Positions 16,441 to 26,025 of a stretch of 64,000 bases of DNA are shown piece by piece; positions within the stretch are counted from its first letter, which is position 1; the number at the start of each line of letters is the position of its first letter. Both the position numbers and the translations under genes were made by a program. The stretch is taken from assembly GCA_015233155.1 (NCBI GenBank), contig JADFYG010000002.1:1-64000 (forward strand), written 5' to 3'. The notes under the pieces were generated by a model. That model ran no database searches. It was not told where the DNA came from and saw only the letters and a program-made list of their open reading frames with translations. The DNA comes from Candidatus Rifleibacteriota bacterium (GTDB lineage: Bacteria; Muiribacteriota; Ozemobacteria; Ozemobacterales; Ozemobacteraceae).

Positions 16441-18177
16441 ATGACCGATTCTCCGGAAAAAAACATCGAATCGGACAAAGCAGCGTCGGTTAAAACATCC
16501 TCGGCGGGAAGAACCGACTCATCCGGGGAGATTAAAAGCGGTCCGACACTCTGGACAAAAATCCGGCGTCAGCTCGTAAATACGCTATTCTCGACAGGAG
16601 ACAACATTTTACGCCACTTCCTCGCACTGACAACGCGTCTTGCTCGTCTGATCGCGCCCCTGTTCGGTCTCAAGCGGCCAAGCACCCATGAGCGACTTAA
16701 TTGGGTGCTGTTCATAATAATATGGAGCCTCAGCCTGGGAATACTGCTCGCCGGACACCCGGACGGAATTTTGTACAAAATCGCCATTCTTTACCAGTTC
16801 GTGGCTCTTGTCATATCGATGCGCAAGTTACTGGCGTATCGCGGAGAACTTCGTTTCCTGCGCGAGTTTCACCATCTGTCTCAGGCGCTGGATGACCTGC
16901 GTCTGCTGGACACTGAGCACCCTTTTGTCCGTATTCTCGAAGCCGTTACTCGCATAGTTGGCTTCAACCGAGCCATGCTGCTTCGGCCAAACGCATCCGG
17001 CAATGAATTACACGTAGTCAGTGGTTTCGGACTCGATCCCGATGCACTCGATGGATTGTCTATTCCGCGTGAGAACGGTCTTTCACTGGTTTGGAAAGTC
17101 GTTAAAACAGGAGAACCTCTGGTCGTTAACGATCCTATTACACAACCTGAGATATTTCGCCAAATTCCTGCGCTCGACCGCGCACGCGCCGTCGCTTTGG
17201 CACCAATTGTCCGTGGAGGCATTCCGCTGGGAGTGCTTGTAGTCGACCGTCTGGAGGAAAACACTCCGATTACCGACGATGAAATGCTTCAACTCCAGGT
17301 TCTGGCCGACCAGATCGCTATTTCACTACAAAACCATGCATTTAACGCCGAACTCGCGTATAAGGCGGAGCTGCTGACTACACAAAGCGCGCGACTTCAT
17401 CAGGAGCTCGATCTTGCAAAATTGGTACAAGAGGGATGGCTGCCGCGCACAGCCCCGGACTGGGACAAACTTTCCACCGCTGCATTCATTCGTTCCGCGC
17501 GTTTTATCGGTGGAGATTTTTACGGCTGGCTGGACGCATGTTCCGCCGGTCGCAGAAACGATCGTTGCGGAAAAACTTCGTGCAAGGGATGTCCCTACAG
17601 GCGTCAGGGTGTGCTCATCGGCGATGTTTGCGGTAAGGGAATTCCCGCCGCGCTCGTGATGTCGGTGGTAAACAGTCTTTTTCGGGAAAAAGTTTCCAGA
17701 CTCGACGATCCCGCTGCACTCATGAATGAGGTGAATGATTCACTCAAAACCTACCTGGGTGCCGAATCCCGATTTTTCTCCAGTGCATTCCTCGGTTTTC
17801 ATTCTCCTTCTGAAAATGTGTTTCGCTTTGCCAACGCAGGCCACGACTTCCCAATAATGCAACACAAGTCAAAGGGAACAATCGAACCCCTTCCTTCCAC
17901 CGGCACTCTCCTGGGAATTTTCCGGGAAAGCCGGTTCACAACAAAGGAAATCAAGGTGGAAACCGGCGACCGCATCTTCTTTTATACAGACGGATTGCTT
18001 GACTTCTTCGAACAACAACGCGGCATGGAGGACGGTCTCGAATACCTGAAAACTTTTCTCACCGATAACACCGCACTCAATGCTACCAGTTTCATTGCTC
18101 GTATTCAGGAAATGATCGATGCCTCGACTGAAGAGGCCTGTGACGATGTCACCGCACTGATTATAGTGGTAGAATAA
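16441..18177 (+). CDS. Membrane GAF-domain SpoIIE-type (PP2C) phosphatase with a cysteine cluster
   Basis: A 578-residue protein with a charged N-terminus, two membrane segments (about 86-122), a GAF domain (about 145-300) and a C-terminal SpoIIE/RsbU-type PP2C phosphatase (about 330-578). Metal-binding motifs are FIGGDFYGW, IGDVCGKGIPAA and the late DDVTALIIVVE. Such phosphatases dephosphorylate anti-sigma antagonists in partner switching. Unlike the paralogue at 20873, it has about 25 extra residues between the first two metal motifs, with Cys367, 376, 381 and 384 (CX8CX4CX2C), possibly a metal site. No STAS or anti-sigma gene is in the window. The next gene begins two bases after its stop. 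Confidence 0.9.
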   Translation: MTDSPEKNIESDKAASVKTSSAGRTDSSGEIKSGPTLWTKIRRQLVNTLFSTGDNILRHFLALTTRLARLIAPLFGLKRPSTHERLNWVLFIIIWSLSLGILLAGHPDGILYKIAILYQFVALVISMRKLLAYRGELRFLREFHHLSQALDDLRLLDTEHPFVRILEAVTRIVGFNRAMLLRPNASGNELHVVSGFGLDPDALDGLSIPRENGLSLVWKVVKTGEPLVVNDPITQPEIFRQIPALDRARAVALAPIVRGGIPLGVLVVDRLEENTPITDDEMLQLQVLADQIAISLQNHAFNAELAYKAELLTTQSARLHQELDLAKLVQEGWLPRTAPDWDKLSTAAFIRSARFIGGDFYGWLDACSAGRRNDRCGKTSCKGCPYRRQGVLIGDVCGKGIPAALVMSVVNSLFREKVSRLDDPAALMNEVNDSLKTYLGAESRFFSSAFLGFHSPSENVFRFANAGHDFPIMQHKSKGTIEPLPSTGTLLGIFRESRFTTKEIKVETGDRIFFYTDGLLDFFEQQRGMEDGLEYLKTFLTDNTALNATSFIARIQEMIDASTEEACDDVTALIIVVE

Positions 18178-18179
18178 AC

Positions 18180-20870
18180 TTGAATAAGAAACAAAACCAC
18201 CCCCTGATATTGCTTGCACTGTTTTTCATCTTCGCCTTATCCCTTCCAGCAGCGGCCGCCCATGTAATAATGGATGGTACATTTACCCTTCGCGCCAGAT
18301 CCGAACTTCTTGACGCACAACTTCGCGCACGTATGACATCTGACCCGGCCTTTGCAGCAAGCCGGCGTTTGTTGTCCAGACCCGCCGGCGAGCTTATTCC
18401 CGGTCAGACTCAGGTTTGGTTTCAGGCATACAATTTCACTACCGGCCAGTATGAAGCGCGCCCGTCGACCTTCCAGAGGGAAGGGAAATATTGTCGCGTC
18501 TACCTTGACGATGCTTCGAAAGCCCTTTTGGGAACAGAGTCCGCACAGATATTTGACCAGGTATATCAGACATTTGATACGCGTATTCAGCCGTTGATGT
18601 CCGACTGGTTCGGCACCGTCACGATTCCAGCTCGTTTCGGCCTGTCGGATGACAAGATCGACATACTGCTTCTCGATATTCGCGACAATCTCGGGGACGG
18701 CTACGTCGCGGGGTTCTTCGACCCCCGCGATCTTGAAGGCGACCTCGGCAACCGTCGGCCGGTGATGTATATGGATTTAAATCCAGGCCGACCCGGCAAC
18801 CCGGCAGACCGCCAGAATGATTTTTATAGAACCCTCGCTCACGAGTACCAGCACATGATCAATTACAGCCGCCACCTGCCGGAGAATCGCCGCATAAAAG
18901 AAGATCGCTGGATTGAGGAAGGCTTGTCAGGGTTTGCTGAATACCTGTATTCCGGAGCACCACCGAGTCCTCATCTTGCCCGATTTCTGGAAAATCCGAA
19001 CCTACCTCTGACCAGTAACGCAGAAAGTGAATGGTTCCAGTCCCAGACGCTTTTTCGCCACTACGGTGCCTCATTCCTGTTCATTTACTATATTCAGGAA
19101 AAATTCGGCGGGCCTGACGAAATTAATCGTAAAGCTTTCGTGCGTTCGGTTGTTGACAACCCCTCGACTGGAATCAATGGCCTCAATGCAATTTTTGCGA
19201 CATGCGGAACCGATTTCCCCACTGTCATAAAATCATGGATTCTCGCCAATCATCTGAATGAACCTACTCTCGGAAACGGCATGTGGGGATATATCGACAA
19301 AGATAAACGTCTTGGCAGCGATGCTCGCGGCCTGCCGTTGCCAGGCACTCAACATTCCCATTCTCCTTCAGGGCTTCCATTTCTTGGCGGCGATGGGCAG
19401 GTATTTGCCAATGCCGGCGGTCAGTATGAAATGATCGGCGGCACCGGAAATCTCGACCTGCAATTCAAATCTCAAAGTCCTGCATTGACCCCATTTATAG
19501 CGCTCGTCGACTTTGATGGAACGTCTCACATGCAGAATTTGCTGCTCGATGATAAACTCAACGCCTCATTCAGTCTCGATCTAAACCAATACAGCCGAGT
19601 GATACTGGTTCCGACTGTCGCCACTACTCAGGTTGACGTGCGTGAAGCATTCTATTACTCATTCTCTGGAAGCGGAGCAAAAACCGTAGTTTATCCAATC
19701 CCCAATCCTGCATTCACAAACGAATTCATGATCGTATTCAAGTCTCTTTCCGGAGGATTTGCAGCTACTCCAAGCGTCACTGTCACGTTCAACAACCTGC
19801 AGAGCGCTCCGGCAATGACCCCTGTGGACGAAAGCCGTACGCTTTTCGTGGCGGATTACACTGTACCTGGCCCTGGACAAGGCCGTGCCTCGGTATTACA
19901 TACGGGAGGAACTTCAACGTTTTCTTTCTATTCCACCTCTCTGCGGGCCGGAGCAAGTTCACGAATCGATCTGAATGAAGCCGAACTGACAATATCTTCG
20001 CGACGGGAAGGAGATTCCGCGGCGGTATTCGAGTCTCCGGCCACCGAGATGCCATCTGAATTGACGCCACTTTCAAAACCATATTACATCCAATTCGACG
20101 GGAAAACCGCCATTGAAGCTCGTCTGTTGATAGAATCGGCAATTTCAGATTCGGTGAAGCCATCACAAATCGGTATCTGGTGTGGAAAAAAACGCGACGA
20201 TCAATGGGGGCGCGTCAGCCGCAATGAGCGCGGCTGGTTTCGCTCAATTGCTGATGAAGGCGTGTATGTACTTGCCGCGGATGTCGCCGGGCCAAAAATC
20301 CATGATCTGCGAATTGAAGAGCCGGAAGATCATCCAACGCTGCTTGCTCGTCTCGAAGACGGCGGTTCAGGAGTTGCGCAGGATTCGATAAGGGTAGAGG
20401 TTAACGGCCGGTCTGTACCGTTCTCCTTCGATCCCGTTTCAGGACGCCTTGAATCAGAGCTTGAACGTCTCCCCAAGGGTATGCATCAATTCAGCGTCGA
20501 ACTTAAAGATCGTGCGGATAATATTGGAAAAGCAACACTCACACAGACGCTGGCAGGCCCCCTCATAATCGTACAGTCCGCGGTGTGGCCTAATCCGGCA
20601 CGCGGCCCGATACATCTTGCCGTCATTCTTGACGGCAGCGGTTCGGACGATCCAACCCTCGAGATTGATGCACGCATATTCGATGTCTCCGGAGCCTGCA
20701 TAATGACGATTCCGCTGTCATATACATCTAATCATACTTATTCAGCTCATTGGGATGGTCGTAACGAGTTTGGCGGCATTATCGCCAATGGTGTATACCC
20801 TTTCAAGGTGGTCGTTCGACGGGGAGGGGAGGAACTAAAGACTTTCGGAAAATTGGCGGTGTTGCATTGA
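18180..20870 (+). CDS. Secreted HExxH metallopeptidase-like protein with FlgD-like C-terminus
   Basis: An 896-residue exported protein: signal peptide with hydrophobic core LILLALFFIFALSLPAAAA, then a peptidase-like domain with zinc motif HEYQH (221-225) and WIEEGLSGFAEYL about 20 residues on, supplying the third ligand. This resembles gluzincins such as the M30/hyicolysin type. Beta-sandwich-like regions follow, and the C-terminus (WDGRNEFGGIIANGVYPF) matches FlgD-type Ig folds seen in surface or secreted proteins. The start is TTG two bases after the phosphatase stop, with no clear Shine-Dalgarno, suggesting translational coupling. Catalytic activity is likely but not shown. Confidence 0.85.
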   Translation: MNKKQNHPLILLALFFIFALSLPAAAAHVIMDGTFTLRARSELLDAQLRARMTSDPAFAASRRLLSRPAGELIPGQTQVWFQAYNFTTGQYEARPSTFQREGKYCRVYLDDASKALLGTESAQIFDQVYQTFDTRIQPLMSDWFGTVTIPARFGLSDDKIDILLLDIRDNLGDGYVAGFFDPRDLEGDLGNRRPVMYMDLNPGRPGNPADRQNDFYRTLAHEYQHMINYSRHLPENRRIKEDRWIEEGLSGFAEYLYSGAPPSPHLARFLENPNLPLTSNAESEWFQSQTLFRHYGASFLFIYYIQEKFGGPDEINRKAFVRSVVDNPSTGINGLNAIFATCGTDFPTVIKSWILANHLNEPTLGNGMWGYIDKDKRLGSDARGLPLPGTQHSHSPSGLPFLGGDGQVFANAGGQYEMIGGTGNLDLQFKSQSPALTPFIALVDFDGTSHMQNLLLDDKLNASFSLDLNQYSRVILVPTVATTQVDVREAFYYSFSGSGAKTVVYPIPNPAFTNEFMIVFKSLSGGFAATPSVTVTFNNLQSAPAMTPVDESRTLFVADYTVPGPGQGRASVLHTGGTSTFSFYSTSLRAGASSRIDLNEAELTISSRREGDSAAVFESPATEMPSELTPLSKPYYIQFDGKTAIEARLLIESAISDSVKPSQIGIWCGKKRDDQWGRVSRNERGWFRSIADEGVYVLAADVAGPKIHDLRIEEPEDHPTLLARLEDGGSGVAQDSIRVEVNGRSVPFSFDPVSGRLESELERLPKGMHQFSVELKDRADNIGKATLTQTLAGPLIIVQSAVWPNPARGPIHLAVILDGSGSDDPTLEIDARIFDVSGACIMTIPLSYTSNHTYSAHWDGRNEFGGIIANGVYPFKVVVRRGGEELKTFGKLAVLH

Positions 20871-20872
20871 CT

Positions 20873-22180
20873 ATGAACCAGACATCAGAACCAAATGCCG
20901 CAGATAAGGTTCTCAGCCTCATCGAACGATTGAGCAGACTTACGTGTGAACATTGCTCCCCTGAAGAACTTATCCGACGAATCATCAATGAAGTGCCGGC
21001 AATCGTAAAGATCGATCGTCTCAGTCTCATGCTGATACATCGGGAGGGGCTTTCCACCCCGGCATCAATCGGCCTTCCAACACAATATACGCTGATATCC
21101 AGTCTCGATCAGGCACCTGTTATTAAATGGGTTGTCGAGCACAAAGCTTCCCTGAACATCGACAATACTGATGAAGACCCACGTTGCAACGAACTCGGTT
21201 TAAAATCTGACCGATATTCTTCAGGGGCCTTCATTTCGATTCCGCTGATCGACCAAAACAAAGTAATAGGGGTGCTCAATCTCACTGACAGGCTTGATAA
21301 AGGCATTTTTTCGAGCGATGAAGTCCGCACGCTCGAAGTGTTTACAGGCTACCTCGCATTCGCACTGAGCAATTCTCTGCTAAAGAAGAAGCTGGAGGCC
21401 AGTCGTCGCAAGCTGAAGCATCGTATCGAAGAACTTCGCAAACACGACCGGCTAAAAGAAGAAATGACTATTGCACGCATGATTCAACAGCAGTTTCTGC
21501 CATTGGTCATGCCGGAGTTTCCTGGAATCGAAGTAGCGGCGATGCTCACTTCAGCTGAGGAGATAGGTGGCGATTTCTACAATTTCATCGAACGGGATGA
21601 CGGGCGATTCGCTATATTCATCGGTGATGTGTCCGGAAAGGGCATCCCAGCGGCTCTTACCATGATTCTGGCAACGAGTCATATGGGCGAAATTGCACGA
21701 TCGGCCAGTAATCCGGAGGTTTTCATGAAATGTGCGCATCGCCTTCTTTGCCATTATTCTCAGGGACATCAATATGTCACAACTGCGATGCTTACAATTG
21801 ATCCTGGATGCCAATCTATGGAATACTGTCTGGCAGGGCACCTCCCAATAATGCATTATAGAGCCGCCACACGCGATATCGTTGAACTTACCGAGGGCGG
21901 AATGCCAATCGGTATGTATCAGGAGTATGACGACTATCCCTTTCAATGCGTAAAGCTGGAAGCCGGTGATCGCCTGCTGCTTTATACTGACGGCGTTATC
22001 GATGCACGCAATCGCTTGAACAAAGCCTTCGGCGCCGGCACTTTGAAAAAACTGCTGATCGAATCAGGAACAAAAAACGTAAACTGTATCGTCGATGAAA
22101 TCAGAAAAGCCATCGCAAATCACACTGCCGGAGTAAATCTGTTTGATGACACGACGCTGATTGGCCTTGCCATCGGCTGA
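20873..22180 (+). CDS. GAF-domain SpoIIE-type (PP2C) phosphatase, cytoplasmic
   Basis: A 435-residue protein with an N-terminal GAF domain (about 15-175), a coiled-coil linker (KLEASRRKLKHRIEELRKHD) and a C-terminal RsbU-like PP2C phosphatase. Metal-binding motifs are EIGGDFYNF, IGDVSGKGIPAA, LLLYTDGVIDA and LFDDTTLIGLAIG. It has no membrane segment and no cysteine insert, in contrast to the paralogue at 16441. ATG 20873, two bases after the peptidase stop, is preferred over an overlapping TTG two codons earlier. Its position between two large secreted HExxH proteins repeats the arrangement just upstream. Confidence 0.92.
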   Translation: MNQTSEPNAADKVLSLIERLSRLTCEHCSPEELIRRIINEVPAIVKIDRLSLMLIHREGLSTPASIGLPTQYTLISSLDQAPVIKWVVEHKASLNIDNTDEDPRCNELGLKSDRYSSGAFISIPLIDQNKVIGVLNLTDRLDKGIFSSDEVRTLEVFTGYLAFALSNSLLKKKLEASRRKLKHRIEELRKHDRLKEEMTIARMIQQQFLPLVMPEFPGIEVAAMLTSAEEIGGDFYNFIERDDGRFAIFIGDVSGKGIPAALTMILATSHMGEIARSASNPEVFMKCAHRLLCHYSQGHQYVTTAMLTIDPGCQSMEYCLAGHLPIMHYRAATRDIVELTEGGMPIGMYQEYDDYPFQCVKLEAGDRLLLYTDGVIDARNRLNKAFGAGTLKKLLIESGTKNVNCIVDEIRKAIANHTAGVNLFDDTTLIGLAIG

Positions 22181-22272
22181 TATTATGTGAAGATGGGGTA
22201 AGATGTTTCGCCCGTTCTGCCGATATGGACACGGAAGGATTATCTAAAAATGGAACCTTTCGGAAGGCAGTC

Positions 22273-25200
22273 ATGGCAAACAAACGAAAAACGGCATTTT
22301 ATCTCACTCAGGGGACTCTGACAGCCCTCCTGACATGCCTGTGGGCATTGTCCGGAATGTCGGCATTCGCGGATCCGGTCTCTCTTTCCGTTCGCAATGC
22401 GGCTGTTCAGCAGGCACGTCGCGCGGCCCAAACCGGCGGAGAAATCTGTCTGAGCACTTTACTCAGTCATGATGTCTCAGCGAACATGAAGGGACTGACA
22501 AAAAGCGATTCCAAGGGCATTCAGGGAAATATTCGTTACATAGTAGGCGGGCGTAATTTCACATCCGCCGACATCGATTCAGCGGAAGTGCCCTTCTACA
22601 CACTCAATGGTCTTGGTCTCTCACCGCTTCTGCATGACGGCGGCGAATGGCCCAATTCTGGTGGCGACACAAACCAGGACAGCGGTCGCCCATCGGCTGG
22701 AGTCGATTGGGCCGGCGAATTTTACGACCTGGACGGCAATGGACATTACCCCAAAGCTGTATTGCGATACATCGGCAGCCACTGCTACATATTCGTTCCG
22801 CCGATGTTCTTTCCGACTCTGCCACGCGGCATTTCCGCAACCGAAGAAACCACTCCGGCTCCCAAAAGTGAATGGGGCATGTATTGGCCTGACACCGGCA
22901 GCAGTCAACGCATCTATTTTGCCCCCGCATCCGGCGCCCCAACACTGGATCCACGTTTCGTATTCGGCACGGACAAAAATCTTGCGCGTATGAAATTGAA
23001 AGAACTGGCCGACGAATTCGACGGCGTAATATATCCGAAAATGCGCGAGTTTTTCGGTTCAGAACCAGACGTAGACCAGGACCCCAAGATTTTTATCCTG
23101 CTCGATGATATCCGGGACGGAGCCGGCACCTTCCGTGGTTATTTCTGGTCCAATAACGAGTTTCCGCGCACCCAGTCGGCAAGCAGCAACGAGAAGGAAC
23201 TGCTCTATATTGATCTTTATCCGACATTTTTACTGGCTCCGAAGCAAGGATATCGCACTATCGCTCATGAGTTTACACACATGATTTGCTTCAATGAAGG
23301 GGCTTACACTCAAAACGGTCAGCTCATCGAACAGGAACGCTGGCTTGAAGAGGGTTTTACACAATTTGCATCGTATCTATATGACCAAAGCCACACACCG
23401 AATGTCGATGAATTCATAAAAAGTCCTGACACCATTCTGGTGGATCCTCGTCTGGAAACATGGCTCGGCAGCTCCCCATTCGCTAATTACGGAGCTTCGT
23501 ATCTGTTCGTGTTTTATCTCATGGACCATTACGGTGTCAACAACGGACCTACCTTTATGAAAAATTTGGTCCGAGACAGAGCGCACGGCATCACGGCGTT
23601 GAATAATGCTCTGCTGAGTTTTAACACCACCTTTGAACAGGTTTTCAGTGATTTTGCAATCGCCAATTTTCTGGATAAAACCAGAAAGCTGGACCAGAGC
23701 ACGCTGAACGACGGGAAATGGGGATACTCGGTCGATAACGACAATAATACCGCGAACAACATAGGGGTGAATCAGTCGCTCCCGGTCAAATTTTCCGAAC
23801 AGGTCATTCTATCACCCCAGGGAACTGCGCGTTCGTCGAATGTAAACCCATGGGCGGCCGATTATATCCAGATATCCGGCAATACCGGAAATCTGAATCT
23901 CGGATTCGACGGAGACGACGGTGCCACCTTCAAAGCAGCCGTGATTAAACGCGGTCCGCAGGTAGATCCTTCGGTCGAATACATTTATCTGAATGAAAAA
24001 CAGGCGGGTAACCTGATCATTCAAAATTACGGCCTCGGTAACACCTATGAAAATCTGGTTCTGGTGCCCATGATAACTTCTTCAGGTAATTACACTAAGT
24101 CCAACTATGTTTACTCGGCGACGTTTTCTGATCTGAAAGTCGCCATATTCCCAAATCCGGTGTTTGAAAATGAATTACATGTCGTTGTACGCACGAACGA
24201 CAAATTTGCGGCAACACCAAGACTGCAAATGACATACAACGGGGAACAGGGCTATCTCACCATGGCGCCTCTCAATGATTCGACTTACATCACGAACTAC
24301 GATCTGAAAGTATCCGGAGAGGGCCAGATCGAAGCTTTCGGCACAAATTCCAACGGAACCATTCTTTCCAATATTCTGAAATTCTCGGCGGTATATTACC
24401 CCCCTAAGAGTTCAGGTCTTCTCAGCGCCTCATTTGCCAGTCTCAGCGTCCCGCGTGGAGCCCTGAGAACCGGCGGCCTTGTGACTCTTTCCGCCTGTTC
24501 CGGCGAAACTTCATGGCCTGGCATCGAACGCGTCAGTTCGACCATGTATGTAGGGCTTCCCGGCAGCCAGACCGATGAACCAGTACAGATCCGATTCCCG
24601 TTGACCGATGCGAGGAAAGCAGGACTCGGAAAACTTGGGTTATTCGAAACCTCCGCAAGCGGCCCGATCTTTTTGGGGCTCTGTGATCGCGCCGGTCTGG
24701 AAGCGATTGCATCGATTTCACACACGGCTGAGATTTTCGCCGCCGTAGATCTGACCGCGCCAGTCATACATGGAGAAGCCGAAGAAGCTGGTCCCGGACG
24801 TCTTGCAATACGTGTCGATGAGATTGGTGCCGGAATTGACCCTGATTCGATTCGCGTTCAGTATAAGGATATGCGTCTGCCGGCGAGCTATGATGCAGTA
24901 AATGGCCGAGTACTCGTAAAAACATCTTCATTACTGGACATGAGAGCCGATCTGGACGTCGAGCTCGCCGACAAGTTGGGCAACGGTGTAAAAGCGAAGG
25001 TAACCGCATCCGTCGTCGGAAGTTTCGGCTTTGCGCAAGCCATATGTTATCCAAGTCCTGCACGCATTGGAACCACATTGCGTTGTAGCTTCACCGGCGG
25101 AGCTGCCGGAGGCGTTTTTGTCGAAGCAGTCATTCGGGATACTGCGGGAGACGACGTCTGGGATGGAACATTGAGACATCAGGGCGGAGGCGTATATGAA

Positions 25201-25326
25201 GCGGCATGGGATCTACGCAACCAGAATCGCAAGCCTGTTGCCAACGGAGTGTATTACGTGGAATTCACCGCCAGTACATCTGAAGGCGAGCTGAAAGAAC
25301 GTCGTAAACTCGCAGTAATGCGTTAG
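22273..25326 (+). CDS. Large secreted HExxH metallopeptidase-like protein with FlgD-like C-terminus
   Basis: A 1017-residue paralogue of the protein at 18180. A signal peptide (to about residue 33) precedes a peptidase-like domain with HEFTH at 332-336 and RWLEEGFTQFASYLYD supplying the downstream Glu. It shares the motif FILLDDIRDG with its partner (LLLDIRDN). The C-terminus WDLRNQNRKPVANGVYYVEF is FlgD-like. GGAAGG five bases before ATG 22273 supports that start over ATG 22225. It is likely an extracellular or surface protease, by homology of the zinc motif. A lipoprotein gene follows. Confidence 0.85.
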   Translation: MANKRKTAFYLTQGTLTALLTCLWALSGMSAFADPVSLSVRNAAVQQARRAAQTGGEICLSTLLSHDVSANMKGLTKSDSKGIQGNIRYIVGGRNFTSADIDSAEVPFYTLNGLGLSPLLHDGGEWPNSGGDTNQDSGRPSAGVDWAGEFYDLDGNGHYPKAVLRYIGSHCYIFVPPMFFPTLPRGISATEETTPAPKSEWGMYWPDTGSSQRIYFAPASGAPTLDPRFVFGTDKNLARMKLKELADEFDGVIYPKMREFFGSEPDVDQDPKIFILLDDIRDGAGTFRGYFWSNNEFPRTQSASSNEKELLYIDLYPTFLLAPKQGYRTIAHEFTHMICFNEGAYTQNGQLIEQERWLEEGFTQFASYLYDQSHTPNVDEFIKSPDTILVDPRLETWLGSSPFANYGASYLFVFYLMDHYGVNNGPTFMKNLVRDRAHGITALNNALLSFNTTFEQVFSDFAIANFLDKTRKLDQSTLNDGKWGYSVDNDNNTANNIGVNQSLPVKFSEQVILSPQGTARSSNVNPWAADYIQISGNTGNLNLGFDGDDGATFKAAVIKRGPQVDPSVEYIYLNEKQAGNLIIQNYGLGNTYENLVLVPMITSSGNYTKSNYVYSATFSDLKVAIFPNPVFENELHVVVRTNDKFAATPRLQMTYNGEQGYLTMAPLNDSTYITNYDLKVSGEGQIEAFGTNSNGTILSNILKFSAVYYPPKSSGLLSASFASLSVPRGALRTGGLVTLSACSGETSWPGIERVSSTMYVGLPGSQTDEPVQIRFPLTDARKAGLGKLGLFETSASGPIFLGLCDRAGLEAIASISHTAEIFAAVDLTAPVIHGEAEEAGPGRLAIRVDEIGAGIDPDSIRVQYKDMRLPASYDAVNGRVLVKTSSLLDMRADLDVELADKLGNGVKAKVTASVVGSFGFAQAICYPSPARIGTTLRCSFTGGAAGGVFVEAVIRDTAGDDVWDGTLRHQGGGVYEAAWDLRNQNRKPVANGVYYVEFTASTSEGELKERRKLAVMR

Positions 25327-25382
25327 CGAATTAACAACAATATGCCGGCGCTTGTGGCGAGATTCGAGGAGAACAAAACGAC

Positions 25383-25997
25383 ATGCATAAAATAAAACTT
25401 GGAATTCTGGCACTGGTATTGTGCTGTTTTCCCATGATTCAGAATTGCGGGTCAAGCAACGGCGGCGGCGGACGCGGGGATGTCATCGTCACCGACCAGC
25501 TCATTAACGACGGTTGGGCAAATATACAGGTAGGTAGTTACCTGACAGCCGTCGGCAACTTTCAGCAGGCGATCGGTTCCCCAATGACAGATGCGCAGCG
25601 GATAAATGCCAACAGTGGTCTTGGCTGGGCACTTGCTAAAAATGGTAAAATACTCGAAGCGATTCCGTATTTCGAAATCGCTGCCCCCCAGGATAACGAA
25701 GCAAAGGTCGGTCTGGCCGGTTCGCTCGTTTTCCGGCATCAGACAACAACCGACTATACACGCGCTGCTGAACTGCTGGGCAATATGCCTCCGGAAAAAT
25801 TCTACCCCGTTCATGGAGGATTGAGCCTGAACCCGGCTAAGGTGCATGCACTCACGGCTATCGCATATGCCTTTGCAGGCGATCCGGTAAACGCCAAGAT
25901 CTATATTAATAAAGCGGCCGCCCTGGATTCCATGATGGTAGGGACGACTGTCGACCATATCGATGACGCGTTTCAACTTCTCGGTTGGAAAGACTGA
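25383..25997 (+). CDS. TPR-containing lipoprotein
   Basis: A 204-residue protein with a lipoprotein-like signal (LGILALVLCCFPMIQNC) in which Cys22 is the probable lipidated residue. The lipobox is weak (IQN before Cys), and it is followed by a Gly/Ser/Asn-rich tether. The mature part has TPR-like helices (GSYLTAVGNFQQAIG, LGWALAKNGKILEAIPYFEI). GAGGAG upstream supports the ATG. It ends the + strand run that began with the GAF phosphatase and converges with tilS. Probably an envelope assembly or scaffold factor; the specific role is unknown. Confidence 0.78.
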   Translation: MHKIKLGILALVLCCFPMIQNCGSSNGGGGRGDVIVTDQLINDGWANIQVGSYLTAVGNFQQAIGSPMTDAQRINANSGLGWALAKNGKILEAIPYFEIAAPQDNEAKVGLAGSLVFRHQTTTDYTRAAELLGNMPPEKFYPVHGGLSLNPAKVHALTAIAYAFAGDPVNAKIYINKAAALDSMMVGTTVDHIDDAFQLLGWKD

Positions 25998-26025
25998 TTC
26001 AAATCACACAATATTTAACGGAAAT

